Shown here piece after piece: positions 49,042-64,000 of a stretch of 64,000 nucleotides of DNA (position 1 is the stretch's first letter; each line of letters opens with the position of its first letter). The DNA comes from Floccularia luteovirens (taxonomy: Eukaryota; Basidiomycota; Agaricomycetes; Agaricales; Squamanitaceae). The notes under the pieces were generated by a model, which was not told the origin of the DNA, did no database searches, and saw only the letters and a program-made list of their open reading frames with translations. Made by a program: the position numbers and the translations under genes. The stretch covers positions 2,108,001 through 2,172,000 of the forward strand of contig VSJF01000005.1 in assembly GCA_009739215.1 (NCBI GenBank). The letters are read 5' to 3'.

Positions 49042-50513
49042 TTACAAGTGAGCCTTGACAAATTCCGGGGCAGCAGGGACCTCAGCTTCCATCTCTTTGA
49101 TAATTTCCAAAATGTCCCCAGCACATCCAAACGACAGTGTAAATCCAGATCCACCTTGCCCGTAAGAATGTACAACCCGGCTACCCTTCTGTCTTAGGTC
49201 ACGCTCAACACGGACGTTGTCAAGAGTACATGGACGGAGACCTTGCACGAATGGAGATGGGTCGAACTCGGCGTTTTCGAGGCCTGGAACAAAATCATTG
49301 CAGCGCTTGCGCATCCGGAGGATCTCTGGGCTGTCCAGACTCAAGTCTAGAGTGTTAGCTGTCTGAGCGATGCCTACAATTCATGAAGATGTATCAGAAT
49401 AATGTTAACAGTACCTCAGCATCCAAAGACGGATTGCTTACCCCCCAAGATGAGAGTCTCGTCATTGCGAGGAACGATGAACACAATGTCCTCAATGTCC
49501 TTTCCTTGTGTATCATCATGTGACACACAAAGTGCCTCGGTGACTTTCGGGAACTTCTTCCCATCATTGATCACACGGATCAATGCTCCTCGGAGTGGGT
49601 ATACAGTAGGGTCAGATGCCAGGTCGGCAGCACCAAGACCAGAAGCGTTAACAATCGCGTCGACATTGTACTTGGCAAGGAGGTATTTTTCCTGCTTGAC
49701 AAGATCTCCTGTGATCTTCTCTGACACAAGTTTGCCACCTTTTGCAGTAACGATATCGCGCAACCAGAACATGTAGCGGTCGGTGTCGATGACTGGGGAG
49801 TCATGTTTGTATGAGTCGACGACACCAGCCTCTTGATTAACTTTATGTTTAGTGATCAGACTGCGGTCGCGATTGAATCCTTGAATCTGCAAGAAGGCAA
49901 ATGGTATAAGATATTGTTATTAACTCATTGATAATACTTGCCTCAGGGGTAGATTGGATCTCAATCATCTTCTTCATTTGACCTGGCATGTTTTCGAGGG
50001 GTTGCGAGAAGAAGAAATTCGCAGTGCGCATTCTGATACCATGATCCTCGACGGGAAGGATGTGCATCATTGTTTCAAAATTGCGGTAAGAAGTCATGCA
50101 CCACTCCTTCGATTTCTCGAGGGAAATGTAGTTCTGGTGCTTGCCACAGACTGCGGGGGGCCATTCCCAGCTATTTAGATGTTGTGAGTGTGTGAATATA
50201 GATGGCTTGCTCAATGCTTACAGGGCACCAGCAATTTGGGAGGTGATGCGCTCTGGTAACGCTGCCCATTTTTCAGATACTACTGTCACTCCGTACCCTG
50301 CATCGAGCAAGCTCCAAGCGGTCTAGCAACTTGTCAATAATGTCCGAATTCAACCATGTTGTAATCAATAATTACTGTCAATCCTGTGACACCACCTCCG
50401 ATGACAAGGACATTTTTAAATTTGGGGGAGGGCTTTGCTGGATTCGGGCCGTCGAATAATATGAGCTCTTTGCCAACAGGAGCGAGATGGAAGTTGGTGT
50501 TGATGGAAGACAT
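49042..50513 (-). CDS. D-amino-acid oxidase (FAD, DAAO/DASPO family)
   Basis: ATG at 50513. The FAD-binding dinucleotide fold VLVIGGGVTGLTTAW is near residue 40, followed by ALWEWPPAVCG, a substrate-cover region, YPLRGALIRV and the family signature VVHSYGQGGSGFTLSFGCA close to the C-terminus. The protein ends FVKAHL; AHL fits the peroxisomal PTS1 consensus [SAC]-[KRH]-[LM]. Introns splice in a single open frame, with no breaks. The enzyme oxidises D-amino acids to 2-oxo acids, ammonia and hydrogen peroxide. Whether it prefers neutral or acidic D-amino acids cannot be told from what I can see. Fungal DAAOs are often induced by D-alanine; no regulatory site was identified here. Confidence 0.92.
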
Positions 50514-51179
50514 GTTTTTCTAGTGATTATAAGAAAAGTAGGGGGATGGAGATTAGATGGTTTGCTAAGGTTTTCTAGGTGCTGTATGGTGCTGTGATAA
50601 TAGTTGAAGTGAAAGCTATCCCTTAAATATGGCTTTTACGATAAGTCAGTGATACCTTGCGTGTTCAGTTCTGGACATAAGAAGTAGACCCTCAAGGCAC
50701 TTTCTTTGTTCATTCCTACGCGGGGAAACATCATTTCGACACCTCAGCCATCGAGCAACCAGTTCAATGACACAACTTTCCAAGATTCTCTCCAGGTGTC
50801 AACTGGCGATAAGCAACAAGACCGTTCGATTAGCAGCGAGAGGTAATCTCAACTCGGTCTTCCATCGGCCAACTGGCTTTAGGTTAGCCCCACCATTTTC
50901 CAAGTATTGAGAAACTGGCATGTATGTGACTGAGGATATCAGAGTGGATATGTGCGAGTGTCTATATAGCATGATCTCATGGAACGCGAAGAGTTTCTTG
51001 ACGGTCGAGACTCGAAACAATGATCTAAAAGTGGTCCAGAATTGCGTCATGAACATCGGATCTCTTCCTTTGGAGACTACGCACTAACTGCTAGACTTTG
51101 GTCATGGAGACAATTCCTCTTTGATTGTGTGCTGGATAACGACGTAATCTGGATAAATAGTTGCTCTCTTCTGAGGACA
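50514..51179. other. Intergenic, no gene recognised
   Basis: Contains the promoter of the oxidase gene at its left end. The remainder shows only short unrelated frames. Confidence 0.4.
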
Positions 51180-51365
51180 ATCATGTACTAATAAGGCTTT
51201 CGGATGTTGTTAATTTGCAAAGAACCGTGTTTATTTGGTTATACCTTGGCATCCAAACAATGGTAACATGTACTTATGTGGTCAATGTCAAGTCAATGAG
51301 AGTACATCTCAAATGTCTTGTTGGACAAGTCAGAAGTATGAACAAATGGTTTGGCTAGGTATATG
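51180..51365 (+). repeat. Dispersed repeat, copy C
   Basis: Matches the reverse complement of 25612-25800: shared stretches include TTATACCTTGGCATCCAAAC, AACATGTACTTATGTGG and TCAAATGTCTTGTTGGACAA. A protein frame conserved in both contains LKCLVGQV. It extends the family of copies A and B by a part that copy B lacks. Confidence 0.7.
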
Positions 51366-52312
51366 ATCTCCCGTGAATTCTTCTTTGCATTGAGAAAGCC
51401 TACCAAAGAGATGAATGGTGTTGTGATCCATCATCATGATGCCTGACTTTTCACCTAACTCGAAAAGGATCACACTCGTTGAATTCAAGCAAGCCGTGAA
51501 ATTATTTGCAAAACAAACTCATTGAATGAAGGAAATGAGTAAAAATAGATTTTTTTTTACTATTTGAGGTAGTAGCTATAGGTTGGTCTATAAGTTCGGA
51601 CAAATTTGGGGACAGGCCGGTTCGAAAGTTTGGACATTGGGCTGAATTAGACATTCACCGAACCAGCTTCCCCTCTAGTATAGTCAGGAGTCCTAGCTCT
51701 GGTAAATCTCTGTAATTATCACATTCGCTTGCGAAATACGGCCCTGTAACTTGGTAACTAGTACTTCAGCAACTACTAAGCTAACCTGAATACTAATAGA
51801 TAAGGAAACAGAGAAAGGCGATGCAAAACGATGTCAAAAGCACACGAGGTCTTTTGTGCAAGTCTCCCTTGGATCCCTTTCTACTTTGACTTTCTCTTTC
51901 GTCACTGCTGGAAGATTAAAGACGGGCCTGGGAAAGTTCAGTTTGAAACTGAGTGAACGGCGAGCTGTGATCAATCAAGGCCATTAATTTATTCACATGG
52001 AGATTGCGAACAGAATATAGTATTACAATCTATATCAATAAATTCTAGCTTTGGATGGAGCTGAACATTCTTTCATGCAGAAAAGGTCATTAATAATGAG
52101 GATCGACACTACAATGATGTCTGCAGTTTTTGGTTTCTGGATTATTATACTGAGGACATACATAGGCACAATTATCCACCATACAGTCCTCAACAAGATG
52201 TCCAATGGACCAGCTGGATTCCGGCACGAAGATACGTTCTATCGACTTTAGCGTAGCTGCAAAAGGCTTCTTGTTCCTGTTTCTTGGTGGGTTTTCTGAG
52301 ACGGAGCCAGTT
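51366..52312. other. Intergenic, no gene recognised
   Basis: About 950 AT-rich bases without a supportable gene, RNA or repeat. Confidence 0.4.
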
Positions 52313-52330
52313 TTAGGGCTGGTGTACTAA

Positions 52331-52450
52331 CTTCGGAAGGTACCATCTGAATTGGCCCTTTGGGTAGTCTGTCCATAGGGGTAATGGTAATGTATCTGCG
52401 TCAATGTAGGAAGCCGAACTAAAGTAGGTGCAGGGTCTTGCACATTCCCC
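52331..52450 (-). repeat. Decayed tandem copy of part of the AMSH-like gene's 3' exon
   Basis: Resembles 53041-53160: ACTTC-GAAGGTA, GTAGTCTGTCCA-type and GTAGGTGCAGGGT/TAGGTGTAGGGTT-type stretches appear in the same order. The encoded residues ASYIDADTLPL mirror ASFVKADTLPP. The copy lies downstream of the stop of the AMSH-like gene and shows that its Pro-rich tail has been duplicated. Confidence 0.5.
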
Positions 52451-52713
52451 GAACCATAAGCATTTTGGATCGGGTCCTTTGCGGGAACTGTACCTATGCT
52501 TATGCAGTGGAGTAGGGGAACATGTATGCAGGTCAGTGTACTGGAGTAGTCTCTGCGCTCTGGTAACTGATAGGTCGTTGATATTGACTCGATGATTGCC
52601 AGGACTACTTCTTCTGTGCAAATTTGTACCAGAAACCAGTTTGGTGTCTTCGAACTCTTTAGTCCGCTCTGTAAATAATAAACTGCAACAAAAAAATGGA
52701 ACAGGAGATCAGC

Positions 52714-53862
52714 CTAGAGCCGACAAATTTGAATAGCGAAGTATTGCCATACTGATTCATAAGGCTGAGCGGGTGGTACCCCATATCTTGGTAGAGAATC
52801 TAGAAGTTCCGGTCTCTCGGTATATGGTATGAAGTGACCAGAATGGTTTTTATAACCTTCGGTCTCGGCTGGATACCCTCGAAGCTCTGCTGGGTAGGCC
52901 AAGTTCGGCGGTGCGTACACTATGAATCCCGAGGGAGTAAGATGATCTCCACGTCTATTCCAGAATCCCTCTCGGAGACGATTGTGAGGATTCAATTCAC
53001 TGGAGAACGGTATAGGTAAAGCGATCTGTTTTATGGTAGGAGTAATGACTTCCGAAGGTATCGCAGGAAGTGGTCTATCGAGCAGTCTGTCCAGAGGAGG
53101 TAACGTATCTGCCTTGACAAAGGAAGCAGAATTGAATTGTGCTTGAATAGGTGTAGGGTTCTCTACATAGGGAACAAGGGGAGACACCGCTGGCCACTGC
53201 GGGTGTGGCATTTGTGATTTGTCTGCTAGCTCCGATTTTCGTGACGTCCATTTCTCGTAGCGATCGACTAAATGAGGTTTGAGCTCTCCAAGGTTGTCAA
53301 GGATGTCTTGGCCATTCTGTAGTCAGCAAATACAAGTCAGCAAACTGGTTGAATAGCACGATGGACAATCGAATAAGATGAAGAAATCGTAGATTTTGGG
53401 TGAATGTGAGAGTGAATATTATAGGATTGGTCACCATGTGGGAATGACTAGGAAAATACCAAACCAGTTCAATACGACCAACAACATACTGCTGAAGCAG
53501 ACGGAGAGTGTCTGGAAAGAGGGAATGAAATGAATACAGACCAGTCCGAGATTATGTTGCTGAGCAGGGCTAAGAATGGAATGGTAACCCGGATGACCCG
53601 GTAGTTTCTCCAGCACGAAAGTGGCAGCTTTCGCAAACTCTATAAAAGCGTTTTCGAGGTCACCCTTCTGGGCATATTCTTTACCATTGCGACGGCATTT
53701 CTCTGCGACTCGGAGGTAGTGTTTAAAATCATTATTTTCATTCCAAAGATCTTGAGTTCCAAGTAGTGCCCGTTCTGCGAGTTCGGCTATTGTAGCTGGA
53801 CGACGAGACATGGCAAATGAGCGATGGTAGTGTGGTTGCGGATGAAGAGGGGGCAGATCCAT
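52714..53862 (-). CDS. AMSH N-terminal duplicate lacking the JAMM domain
   Basis: The first exon (ATG at 53862) encodes a USP8-dimer/MIT-like domain nearly identical in layout to AMSH at 5.9-8.8 kb: SRRPATIAELAERAL, then LENAFIEFAKAATFVLEKLP and PAQQHNLGL. A DNA-level match to AMSH includes the intervening intron and the start of the next exon (NGQDILDNLGELKPHLVDRY). After about 53250 the sequences part. The copy continues into a Pro-rich tail (PIQAQFNSASFVKADTLPPL, RLREGFWNRRGDH) and stops at 52714 with no metalloprotease domain. If made, the protein could still bind ESCRT partners but could not cleave ubiquitin; it might act as a competitor of AMSH. It may equally be a gene remnant. It is divergent from the complex I gene. 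Confidence 0.75.
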
Positions 53863-54230
53863 ATCGGTGTCATCACGTGTGTACAATCATAGCACACAAA
53901 ATTTATGAAATCAGTTTGGTTTTGAAAAATTCTATTGACTCGTTTGTAAGTTTAACGTACATGATACAGTATGGCTAGAATCAAGAGATTCCTTGATGTA
54001 AGTATAGTTGGTATTTAGTATTTTACAATATATGTTACTTGTAGATAATGTTGTATCATGTGACCTAACTGCTAAAACTCCGATTGAAAAGTGTGAGAAT
54101 GGACGTGGTTGGTCGCTGTACTGAACGACGAGTAGCCTTCAATTTATCCCCTTTTCTCCTGCGGGCTTTCTGGCCCTCGCCCTTCCAGTACTTTGTTTTT
54201 TTTGCCTTATAATATCCCCGGGCCAAGATA
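53863..54230. promoter_or_regulatory. Shared 5' region of AMSH-like and complex I genes
   Basis: 368 bases between divergent start codons; contains at least the promoter of the complex I gene. No site assigned. Confidence 0.4.
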
Positions 54231-57077
<2,847 letters not shown>

Positions 57078-57251
57078 TTTGTGATTCTACAATAATAAAA
57101 ACTTGGATTTCTCGCACGTACAATTACAACTATCTAAGAGAGGGAAAAACAGATATGTTTTATGAAGTGTCTTGCGTTATAGCGTTATATTCGAATTACG
57201 ATCTTCGGTGATTTGATTTACAGAACTAGATGTACATACTAACCACGATTA

Positions 57252-60200
57252 TTATTTCGACATTTTGAACTTGCGCCAGGTAGCTTGCGAAAACTTCTTC
57301 AAAACTCCAAGGCCGTTATGAGAACGTACGCGCACGAAATAAGTGAAGAAATACACTGCAAAAATCTATAGTGATGTTAGTGTTAGCGCCAATCCAAACC
57401 CTATAAAGAAAACAATGACATACATTAAAAATAATGTAGGCCCAGAACAAACCAAAGTCTCTCCAATGGTTGTCATAATATATATTAAAAGTCGGGCCCA
57501 TCCATTCATCGGTAGTCCTGCTAGAACAGAAACGACAGGCACTTGATGATTCTGGATTGACTAAATAGCCTCCTCGTGTTGAAATGTATTGTGCCATGTA
57601 AGATTGGCAACTGCTTCCAGCTGGAGGATCCAAAGTGACTAATTCTTTATCGGAGCAATTGATGAGTTGGCGGCCGATAGCTGAAGTAAATCCTTGTCAG
57701 GAGGATTGAGACATAGACAGTATATAAAAAGGTAGACCTTGTCCCAACAATGCCTCTATCATATATGTGAAGGGCGAGAGATGATACATCCATTGCCACC
57801 ACCCGAGCTGTGAATATGGCTGAAGCACACCATCACTAAATTGTTATCTATGAGCGAATATAACTGAAGAGCAGCTGACCACACTCACAAGGTAAGCACG
57901 AAAGAAAATAGGAAAGAAAACATCAATCCCGCGATTTCTGCAGTGGGACTCATGCTGGCAACTGCAAGCGCGATGGTTGTGTAATATATGGGGAAAAGTA
58001 CACCGTACATTAAGTACGTGAAACCCGCTCGAGAACTTTCAAAGCCCACGGTCCAGAACCAGCATAAAAAGAAAAGGCTCGATCCAAGTATATTCCAAGG
58101 AATCTCACCCGCAATCTGTGAAGTCGTCAAAGCTGACCAGTGGTAGATACGGCTTGAGCGTTCGCGAATTTCATAGATATTACGCATCTACAGAAAGTTT
58201 ACTAAGCCGGGTCCCCTCTTCTCACAACACTCACTTACACTGATGTATGGAACATGAAGCTGGCCACCTAAAGGGGCACTCTGTAAAATAGTTAGCACAA
58301 GTTAAACAGTGATAAGTCGATAGATACCAGGATTGTACCCATGAAAATCGCCTATAAAACAAAGTAAGTAAACAATCAGAAATACTATGACATGTTATAA
58401 CGTACGAAAAGTTTATTTTGGGTGCCTTGTATAGTGTCCTTCGACTTGAAAAAGGTAAACCCAATGAAAAGCCCACCAACAATATTCAACACAAGCTTCG
58501 ACATAAGATACGTCGGATTGCGCCAGTATGATTGGAATTGCCGTTGCATTAACGTCCTCGTTTGGTAGAACCATGATGTTGCAAACTGTGATTTCAGTGT
58601 AGCACCAACTGGTGGGTGTTTCCGTCCTTCATCATGAATTCTAGCAATATCGGATTCAAGGTTCTGACAACCTCTAGAATTGAGCCAAACTTCATGCCAA
58701 TCTCTATCGCTGACCGCAGTCGCCCCAGCTCCAATTACGTCAAGCATAAATTCCGCACTGGAACACGCCAATAAACGATGTGATTATGGACTGGGAAAAT
58801 TTACTAACGGATTTTCACCTTCTACACATTTTCGCGAACCACCTTGTTCAAAATATTTGATCATTGGTGTCGCATTGTGTCCAACATCGCCGAAATATAC
58901 AGTTTGACCACCTTTACGAAGGAGCAATAGGCGGTCAAACACCTGGAATAACTCTGCGGAGGGCTTCAAACATAGAAATTAGAATTAGAAATCGAATGAC
59001 GGTAGTTTCATATACATACTTGGTGTATGCTAAAATAATAGACACGCGACGGTTATTGTACTAGTTATTCAAAGAATATCAATAAACTTACGTGCATAAT
59101 ATAGCTTGGCCATTGTCTGCCAGCTCACGTAAGAAAGCCATGATAGCCCAAGCACTTTGAGAATCTAATCCAGACGTCGGTTCATCTAAAAAGAGTAGTA
59201 ATTTGGGCTACCAGGACATCTCAGTATTAGCACACTTTACTAAGATCCTCCATTTTGACTTGAAACGTACTTTGGCTGCCAGTTCGACTCCAATAGTCGT
59301 GCGTTTACGATGTTCCACATCAAGCGATCCTACAATAGCATCGCTAAAGGCTTCCATACCACACATCGCGAGGCACTTCTCTGCACTACAAAATTTGAAA
59401 GTTGTGTGTCAGCGACGCCGCACAATTCAAAATGTGAAGAGATACAAACTATGCATCTTTTTCTGCAGTAGGAACTGACTGCGGTTGTCGCAAACGAGCA
59501 GAGAAAACCATCGCCTCACGGACGGTCTGGGTAGGTACATGCGTATCCATCTGTTGACAATACCCAGTTTGTGCTTGGAAATCAGGGGGTAGAGCTTGGC
59601 CATTGAAATAGCGATTCCCAGAAACGACTCCTGTATTCACTCGTTCCGCCAGAACGTTGAGAAGAGTTGTCTGTGAAATAGATTCAGTTTACGCTTTCGT
59701 CCGTAAACTCTGGTTCACGGAACCTTTCCTGCTCCAGATTCGCCCATCAGAGCCGTCAGTTTTCCTGGTGCGACATAACCAGAAACATCATCCAGGAGGA
59801 GCCGATCTTCTCCACCGATATGTATCTTATAACTGATATGTTGCCAGGAAAACACATTTTCCATTTTTGGCTGTTCAGCTAAGGCTTTCTTTGCGTCTTC
59901 ATTCCCCGCTTGGTCCTTTTCTTCATTCACAACTGCACGATTCCCAGCTTCCAGGTAATCTCTTTCTCTTCATCATCTCCAACGGCAGATTCAGCTTCCT
60001 TTACAATTGCGGCTTTGGAGCCACGTTTAAACAACACTATAGAGTTGTCTTGGGATACGCTTGTATTGAATTCAGTGAAGATTACGAGGCAAAGGAGAAA
60101 CCCAATCCCGAAAGAACACAGGATCCCGAAATTCTGGAAAAATGTTGAGTATCTGGTTCACAGGGCATGTTATATCGATACGCACCCTCCACAGGTGACT

Positions 60201-63018
60201 ATAGTAATAGTTGAACGATAGCGCCAAATAGCGGCTACCATTGACAGTTGCTTGTCCAGACTCAGACCCAACAACAGTGCACACTTGGTTACTGAGAGAT
60301 ACCCCTTCGTAGCCTGGGCCAGATGGAACGAGAGAAGAACAGACACCATTTAAAGTGTGAAACTCATTAACCATGATACCCTCAAACGCATATAGGATAG
60401 GCTTGAACAATTATACGTGAGTGGAAAAACTCATACAAATGAGCAATCACCTACATTGATGTAAGATATCCATCTCAAAGCGCCAATCATGCTGGGTCTT
60501 GGAATCTGATAACCAGCATACAGCGAGAGTGCTAGGAGTAGTACTCCAGCTAAAGCCTGTGCAGGAGCTTCCTTCCGGAATGCGGCAGCTAAAGCCCGGA
60601 AGAATGCCTTCATAGCCAAGGCAACTGCCAAGATAAAAACGAAAAATATACTGTTGGTGGTGAGAATAAGAATGACGTCAAATAGATAAGGAACATGACA
60701 TACAAGTACTGTCCAGGTGTTTGCTGCAATTCAACTACAAAATACGTGATAATGGTGAACAATATCATTGTTGCCAAAGTGAATGGAACATCAACAAGAG
60801 TCATCGCGAGCGCTTCCACCATGGGGTGATACATAGCAGCTTTTTGATGCCGTGCAAGGATAGGCCTTTGAGCGAATAAAGCTGGTATCTCGGTACATAT
60901 TGAATAGTGCAGGAAGAAAAACGGCACTGTGGAAATGCTTTCAGATACAGTCTGAATGTTTAGTTGGTAATTAACGTACAAAAAGAGTATGCCACCACGA
61001 GAAAAATATGCAGAGGTAGCGTCAGGAATCTTCAAGAAAGTGGTTCCTAAGATGACAGCTTGAAGTACGAATATACTGTAACAGAATGATTAAATTTGCG
61101 CTACAGATTGAAAAGTATACTCACGCTGAAGATAAAGCTTGTGCAGTAAAATTTCCTCTCATGATTTGCAACCGGCGGACCATGACAATCCTAACTTGCA
61201 TGGGAATTGAGATTACATATGAACTCTAAACGTAAGTCAGTTCAGAGAAGAACCACAACGCAGAGGATCACGAACCTGAGGTAAAGTATGGCGAGCGTGT
61301 TCTGCTACAGAACTCTCTTTATAAGCAGCAGCTAATTCTTGTCTATTCACGTTTTCGTTCTTGTACGTCTCTACATCCAACTTATTTGCTTTATATATTT
61401 CAGACGCTCGATAATAGGCCTCGAACTCCGCTGCTGTCTGAGGTATGGGATTTGATATTTTGGTGCCTCTTGAATTATTGTCATCCTGGTCCCGAGTCTT
61501 CCGACCGTGCGGGTCCGTGACAGAAACTAGGAAGTCGGGTGTAGTCTGTCGATTTGCGGGAACATAGCCCATATCAATGAAGTATTGTCTGGCTTCTTCT
61601 GCGAGTCCATAATATACCAAGCGACCCTCATATATTAGGCAAACCTTGTCAAAAATATTGTACAATGATTCGCCAGCTTGGTAGATGGAAACGGCAGTGG
61701 AGGTCTTTGTCAGGTTTGTTGCGATCCGAAGCGCTCGAACAAATTCCAAGGCAGTGCTTGAATCGAGCCCGCGAGTAGAACTGAAAGTTTGCATTGTTAG
61801 TATCTGCCTACAAGAGAAAAACAAATATGTACTTGTCCCAACATTTGATCAAACTTCTTGTTGCAAGCGCTTCGCTAATTCTGGAAGCGACAAATTTAGA
61901 TTCTGAGATAATTTTAGATGTATGGAACTCACGAGACTCGTTTCTTCTCTCCCCCACTAACACCCCGGATAGATGCGTCACCAACGGGAGTATTTCTGAC
62001 GTGATTCAAGCCAAAAATAGTTGTGTACACGTCTGTCACAATCCTGGTATAGCTACTCCTGCTTTGACCTTGAATGCGTGGTTGAGGTGCGCGTGTCTGC
62101 GCTGCAAAGTGTATAGTTTGATCGACTGTTAATGTTGGGAAATGTACATCGTCTTCTGGACAGTATTGGACATCGCCGCGATAATGCTTATTCACTTGTG
62201 CGGGTGAGAAAGAATCATATGATACATTGCCTTCTACTGCATGGTATTCATCTCGTTGGTTGGCAAGTACCTTTAAAAAGGTGCTGCAACCAGATCCCGG
62301 TCGTCCAAGAACGACTATGAGGGAGTTAGATTGTGCCATTGGAGTATGGAATCCACTTACGGAGCATTTCTCCAGGTCGAATTACACCATTAAAGTTGGT
62401 GAGAATATCACGTAAAGGGGGATGTCGGGCATTACGTATCGCACCAATGATGTTTGCAGGATTGAGTAACGAACCGAGAGTTTGTTGAAAGCTAGCAGAT
62501 GCACCCAGGCCTACGACACGCAAGTTTTCAAAAGAAACGCCAAGCTGACGTGATTTGATGTCCGCTTCGTCGCGTCTGCAATGATTGTTAGAGGGGTTCT
62601 CAATAATGATGATCGGGTGTGCATACTTTTTAAGGTATTGTCTAAGAGCCTTTTCAAAATCAAAGGGGCCATCTCCAACATTCAAAGTAGCCTCTGAGTC
62701 TTCTGAAATGGACTTGTCGTTCTCTGACTTCTCCTCGGCGTTCAAGTGGCATAATCGGCGTACTCCTTTTGGGTCAAAAAAGTCGGCTGAAACATGGGAA
62801 CAATGGCTTCGCTGACGCCCCGGAATGGGCCTCTGTTCGTGAATAGGAAAATCTGCGGTGTGTGCTCGCTCTAAAGGATGACTTTCATGAAACGACAAGC
62901 CGTGTGACTTGCTGGGATCAGATGTTGTTGGGAGTCTACAAGGGATTGAAGATGAACTCTCTTCAGAGACCTCTTGAATATGAGACAAGGCGGGTTCGTG
63001 GATGGTCGTGTTCGCCAT
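57252..63018 (-). CDS. PDR-type (ABCG) ABC transporter, one-base frame break
   Basis: A full-length pleiotropic-drug-resistance transporter, in order NBD1-TMD1-NBD2-TMD2 over about 1400 residues and many introns. The N-terminus from MANTTIHEP (63018) is Ser/Glu-rich. NBD1 has Walker [13 protein letters not shown] (degenerate, as is usual for fungal PDR), signature [11 protein letters not shown] and a Walker B region near [16 protein letters not shown]2 has Walker A GESGAGKTTLL, signature [13 protein letters not shown] and Walker [18 protein letters not shown]1 contains [24 protein letters not shown]2 ends near WRKFKMSK with TAA 57254-57252. In TMD1 an extra base at about 60895 (ATG-T-ACC) breaks the frame between [12 protein letters not shown] and [11 protein letters not shown]. 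Such proteins export lipids, terpenes, azoles or other toxic compounds at the plasma membrane. The substrate here is unknown. Confidence 0.92.
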
Positions 63019-63552
63019 TGCGGTTGACAAGAAAGTGACACCGATGGGGCGCGGAGGTATGTATGTCAAACAAAGTGCTTGTCTCTAGTATTTATAACAT
63101 TCCAAATTCCAAAAATTTTGTGAATTTGGTTCATAGACACGGCTGTGACGTCATAACCTTTTTTGTGGGCGTTTCAGCTTGGTAAACTATTTCCGACTCT
63201 GGTATGCTGGGGGCGTGACCCCACTCGTTTCACCTGTCAAGCTGTCAATGCAAATGTTTTTTCTCAATCAACGAGTTTCTCTTTCCGTTACACCTCGAGG
63301 CAACCAATATCCCTCTACAGGTTCTTCACCGTGAAACCCGGTCTCTGTGTGCCAAAGCAACCGAAAAGATTACTAGTGCTTTCTTTAGCAATCCAACCAA
63401 AGTAGAAGAATTCGTCAAAATATTCTTCAAGGGTGGGTATATCAGGACCAAAGGACTTCTTAGTTTGGCCTTGACGTGTAAAACAATTTACGATCCACAA
63501 ACTCACCCAGAAACACTACAAAACTAAGAAGCCAAACACATCCCCCCCTTAG
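63019..63552. other. Promoter of ABC gene and left flank of retroelement
   Basis: The left part is upstream of the ABC transporter start. The right part borders the retrotransposon remnant. Short frames here are not supportable as genes. Confidence 0.4.
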
Positions 63553-64000
63553 ATGCCCCACCTACTCCTAATCGAAAAAATAGAAGCATACCGCCAGTCT
63601 CCAGGATGGCGCACTGTCATCAAACCCACCATAGATGCACCAAATGTGGCAGCCCTAAAGGATAGACTGAGAACGGCGGATGCAAAAATATATGGCGATG
63701 GATCGGGTCATGAGGCTAGAGTAGGAGCAGTGGAATTTCTCTTCGAGGGATCCTTCCCACCTGAAATCACACCATTACCACCTAGGCACGAAGGAAACAG
63801 CACTCAGTGTACGAAGCGGGATGTGTCTGAATATTTCTAACCCTGGAACTCATCAGCAGAATGCACAATGTGCAAACAGTAGCCATACATACGGACAGTG
63901 AGGCAGCTATCAGAGTTCTATGCAGCTAAGGCAGAGATTCAGCTCAATACCTCATCGACCAAATACATTCGGAAGTGCGTAAGCTAGAAGTTAATACTGG
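63553..64000 (+). mobile_element. Retrotransposon RNase H remnant, cut by the window edge
   Basis: A frame with AKIYGDGSGHEARVGAVEFLF starts the RNase HI fold (catalytic Asp in DGS). After a change of frame it continues HSVYEAGCV (catalytic Glu region) and LELISRMHNVQTVAIHTDSE (third catalytic Asp), then QYLIDQIHSEVRKLE. This is the typical C-terminal RNase H of an agaricomycete reverse-transcriptase element, most likely non-LTR. In-frame stops (for example TGA near 63828 and TAA near 63930) show decay. The element continues beyond the window. Confidence 0.7.

Noticed and set aside
63163..63506. Overlapping frames on both strands left of the RNase H remnant
   Set aside because: No reverse-transcriptase or other motif could be found in them; treated as flank.

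Overview
The window is nuclear DNA of a filamentous basidiomycete, most likely a mushroom-forming agaricomycete. Genes are split by many 50-65-base GT-AG introns and a few GC-AG introns. The products match fungal families such as a PDR-type ABC transporter, a GT90/CAP10 glycosyltransferase, an agaricomycete 7-TM protein, a Crinkler-type gene and HeLo/MLKL-like kinase architecture.

Layout. 1-24.4 kb is mostly housekeeping DNA: a WW-domain protein and a universal-stress protein (divergent pair), a small uncertain gene, the endosomal deubiquitinase AMSH and a GT90 glycosyltransferase (divergent pair), a degenerate 2OG-oxygenase-fold protein, a myo-inositol-type sugar transporter, a carnosine-N-methyltransferase-like protein and the splicing factor ISY1 (divergent pair), and a 7-TM membrane protein. 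24.4-29.1 kb is a decayed accessory block. It holds two copies of a dispersed repeat (one broken by a 217-base solo LTR whose empty site survives in the other copy), a broken Crinkler-type gene and a metzincin fragment. 30.5-36.1 kb is ordinary again: a UbiA prenyltransferase, a tRNA-Ala with a 9-base intron, and an FHA/AT-hook protein.

36.3-48.7 kb is the most interesting part. A protein kinase gene (N-terminal MLKL/HeLo-like helical bundle, TKL-type kinase domain, proline-rich linker, three SH3 domains) lies between two paralogous genes that each encode two metzincin zinc-protease domains in tandem. One of these runs in open frame into a large C-terminal module of unknown function. Both protease genes carry reading-frame breaks.

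48.9-64 kb: a D-amino-acid oxidase with a peroxisomal-type C-terminus, a third copy of the dispersed repeat, a partial duplicate of the AMSH gene that lacks the catalytic JAMM domain, the 75/78-kDa subunit of complex I, a PDR-type ABC transporter, and the broken RNase H part of a retrotransposon running off the right edge.

One caution applies throughout. Single extra bases break the frame of three conserved genes (ISY1, complex I 75-kDa, ABC transporter). Some breaks in accessory genes may therefore be sequencing or assembly errors rather than true decay. All exon coordinates come from reading splice sites by eye.
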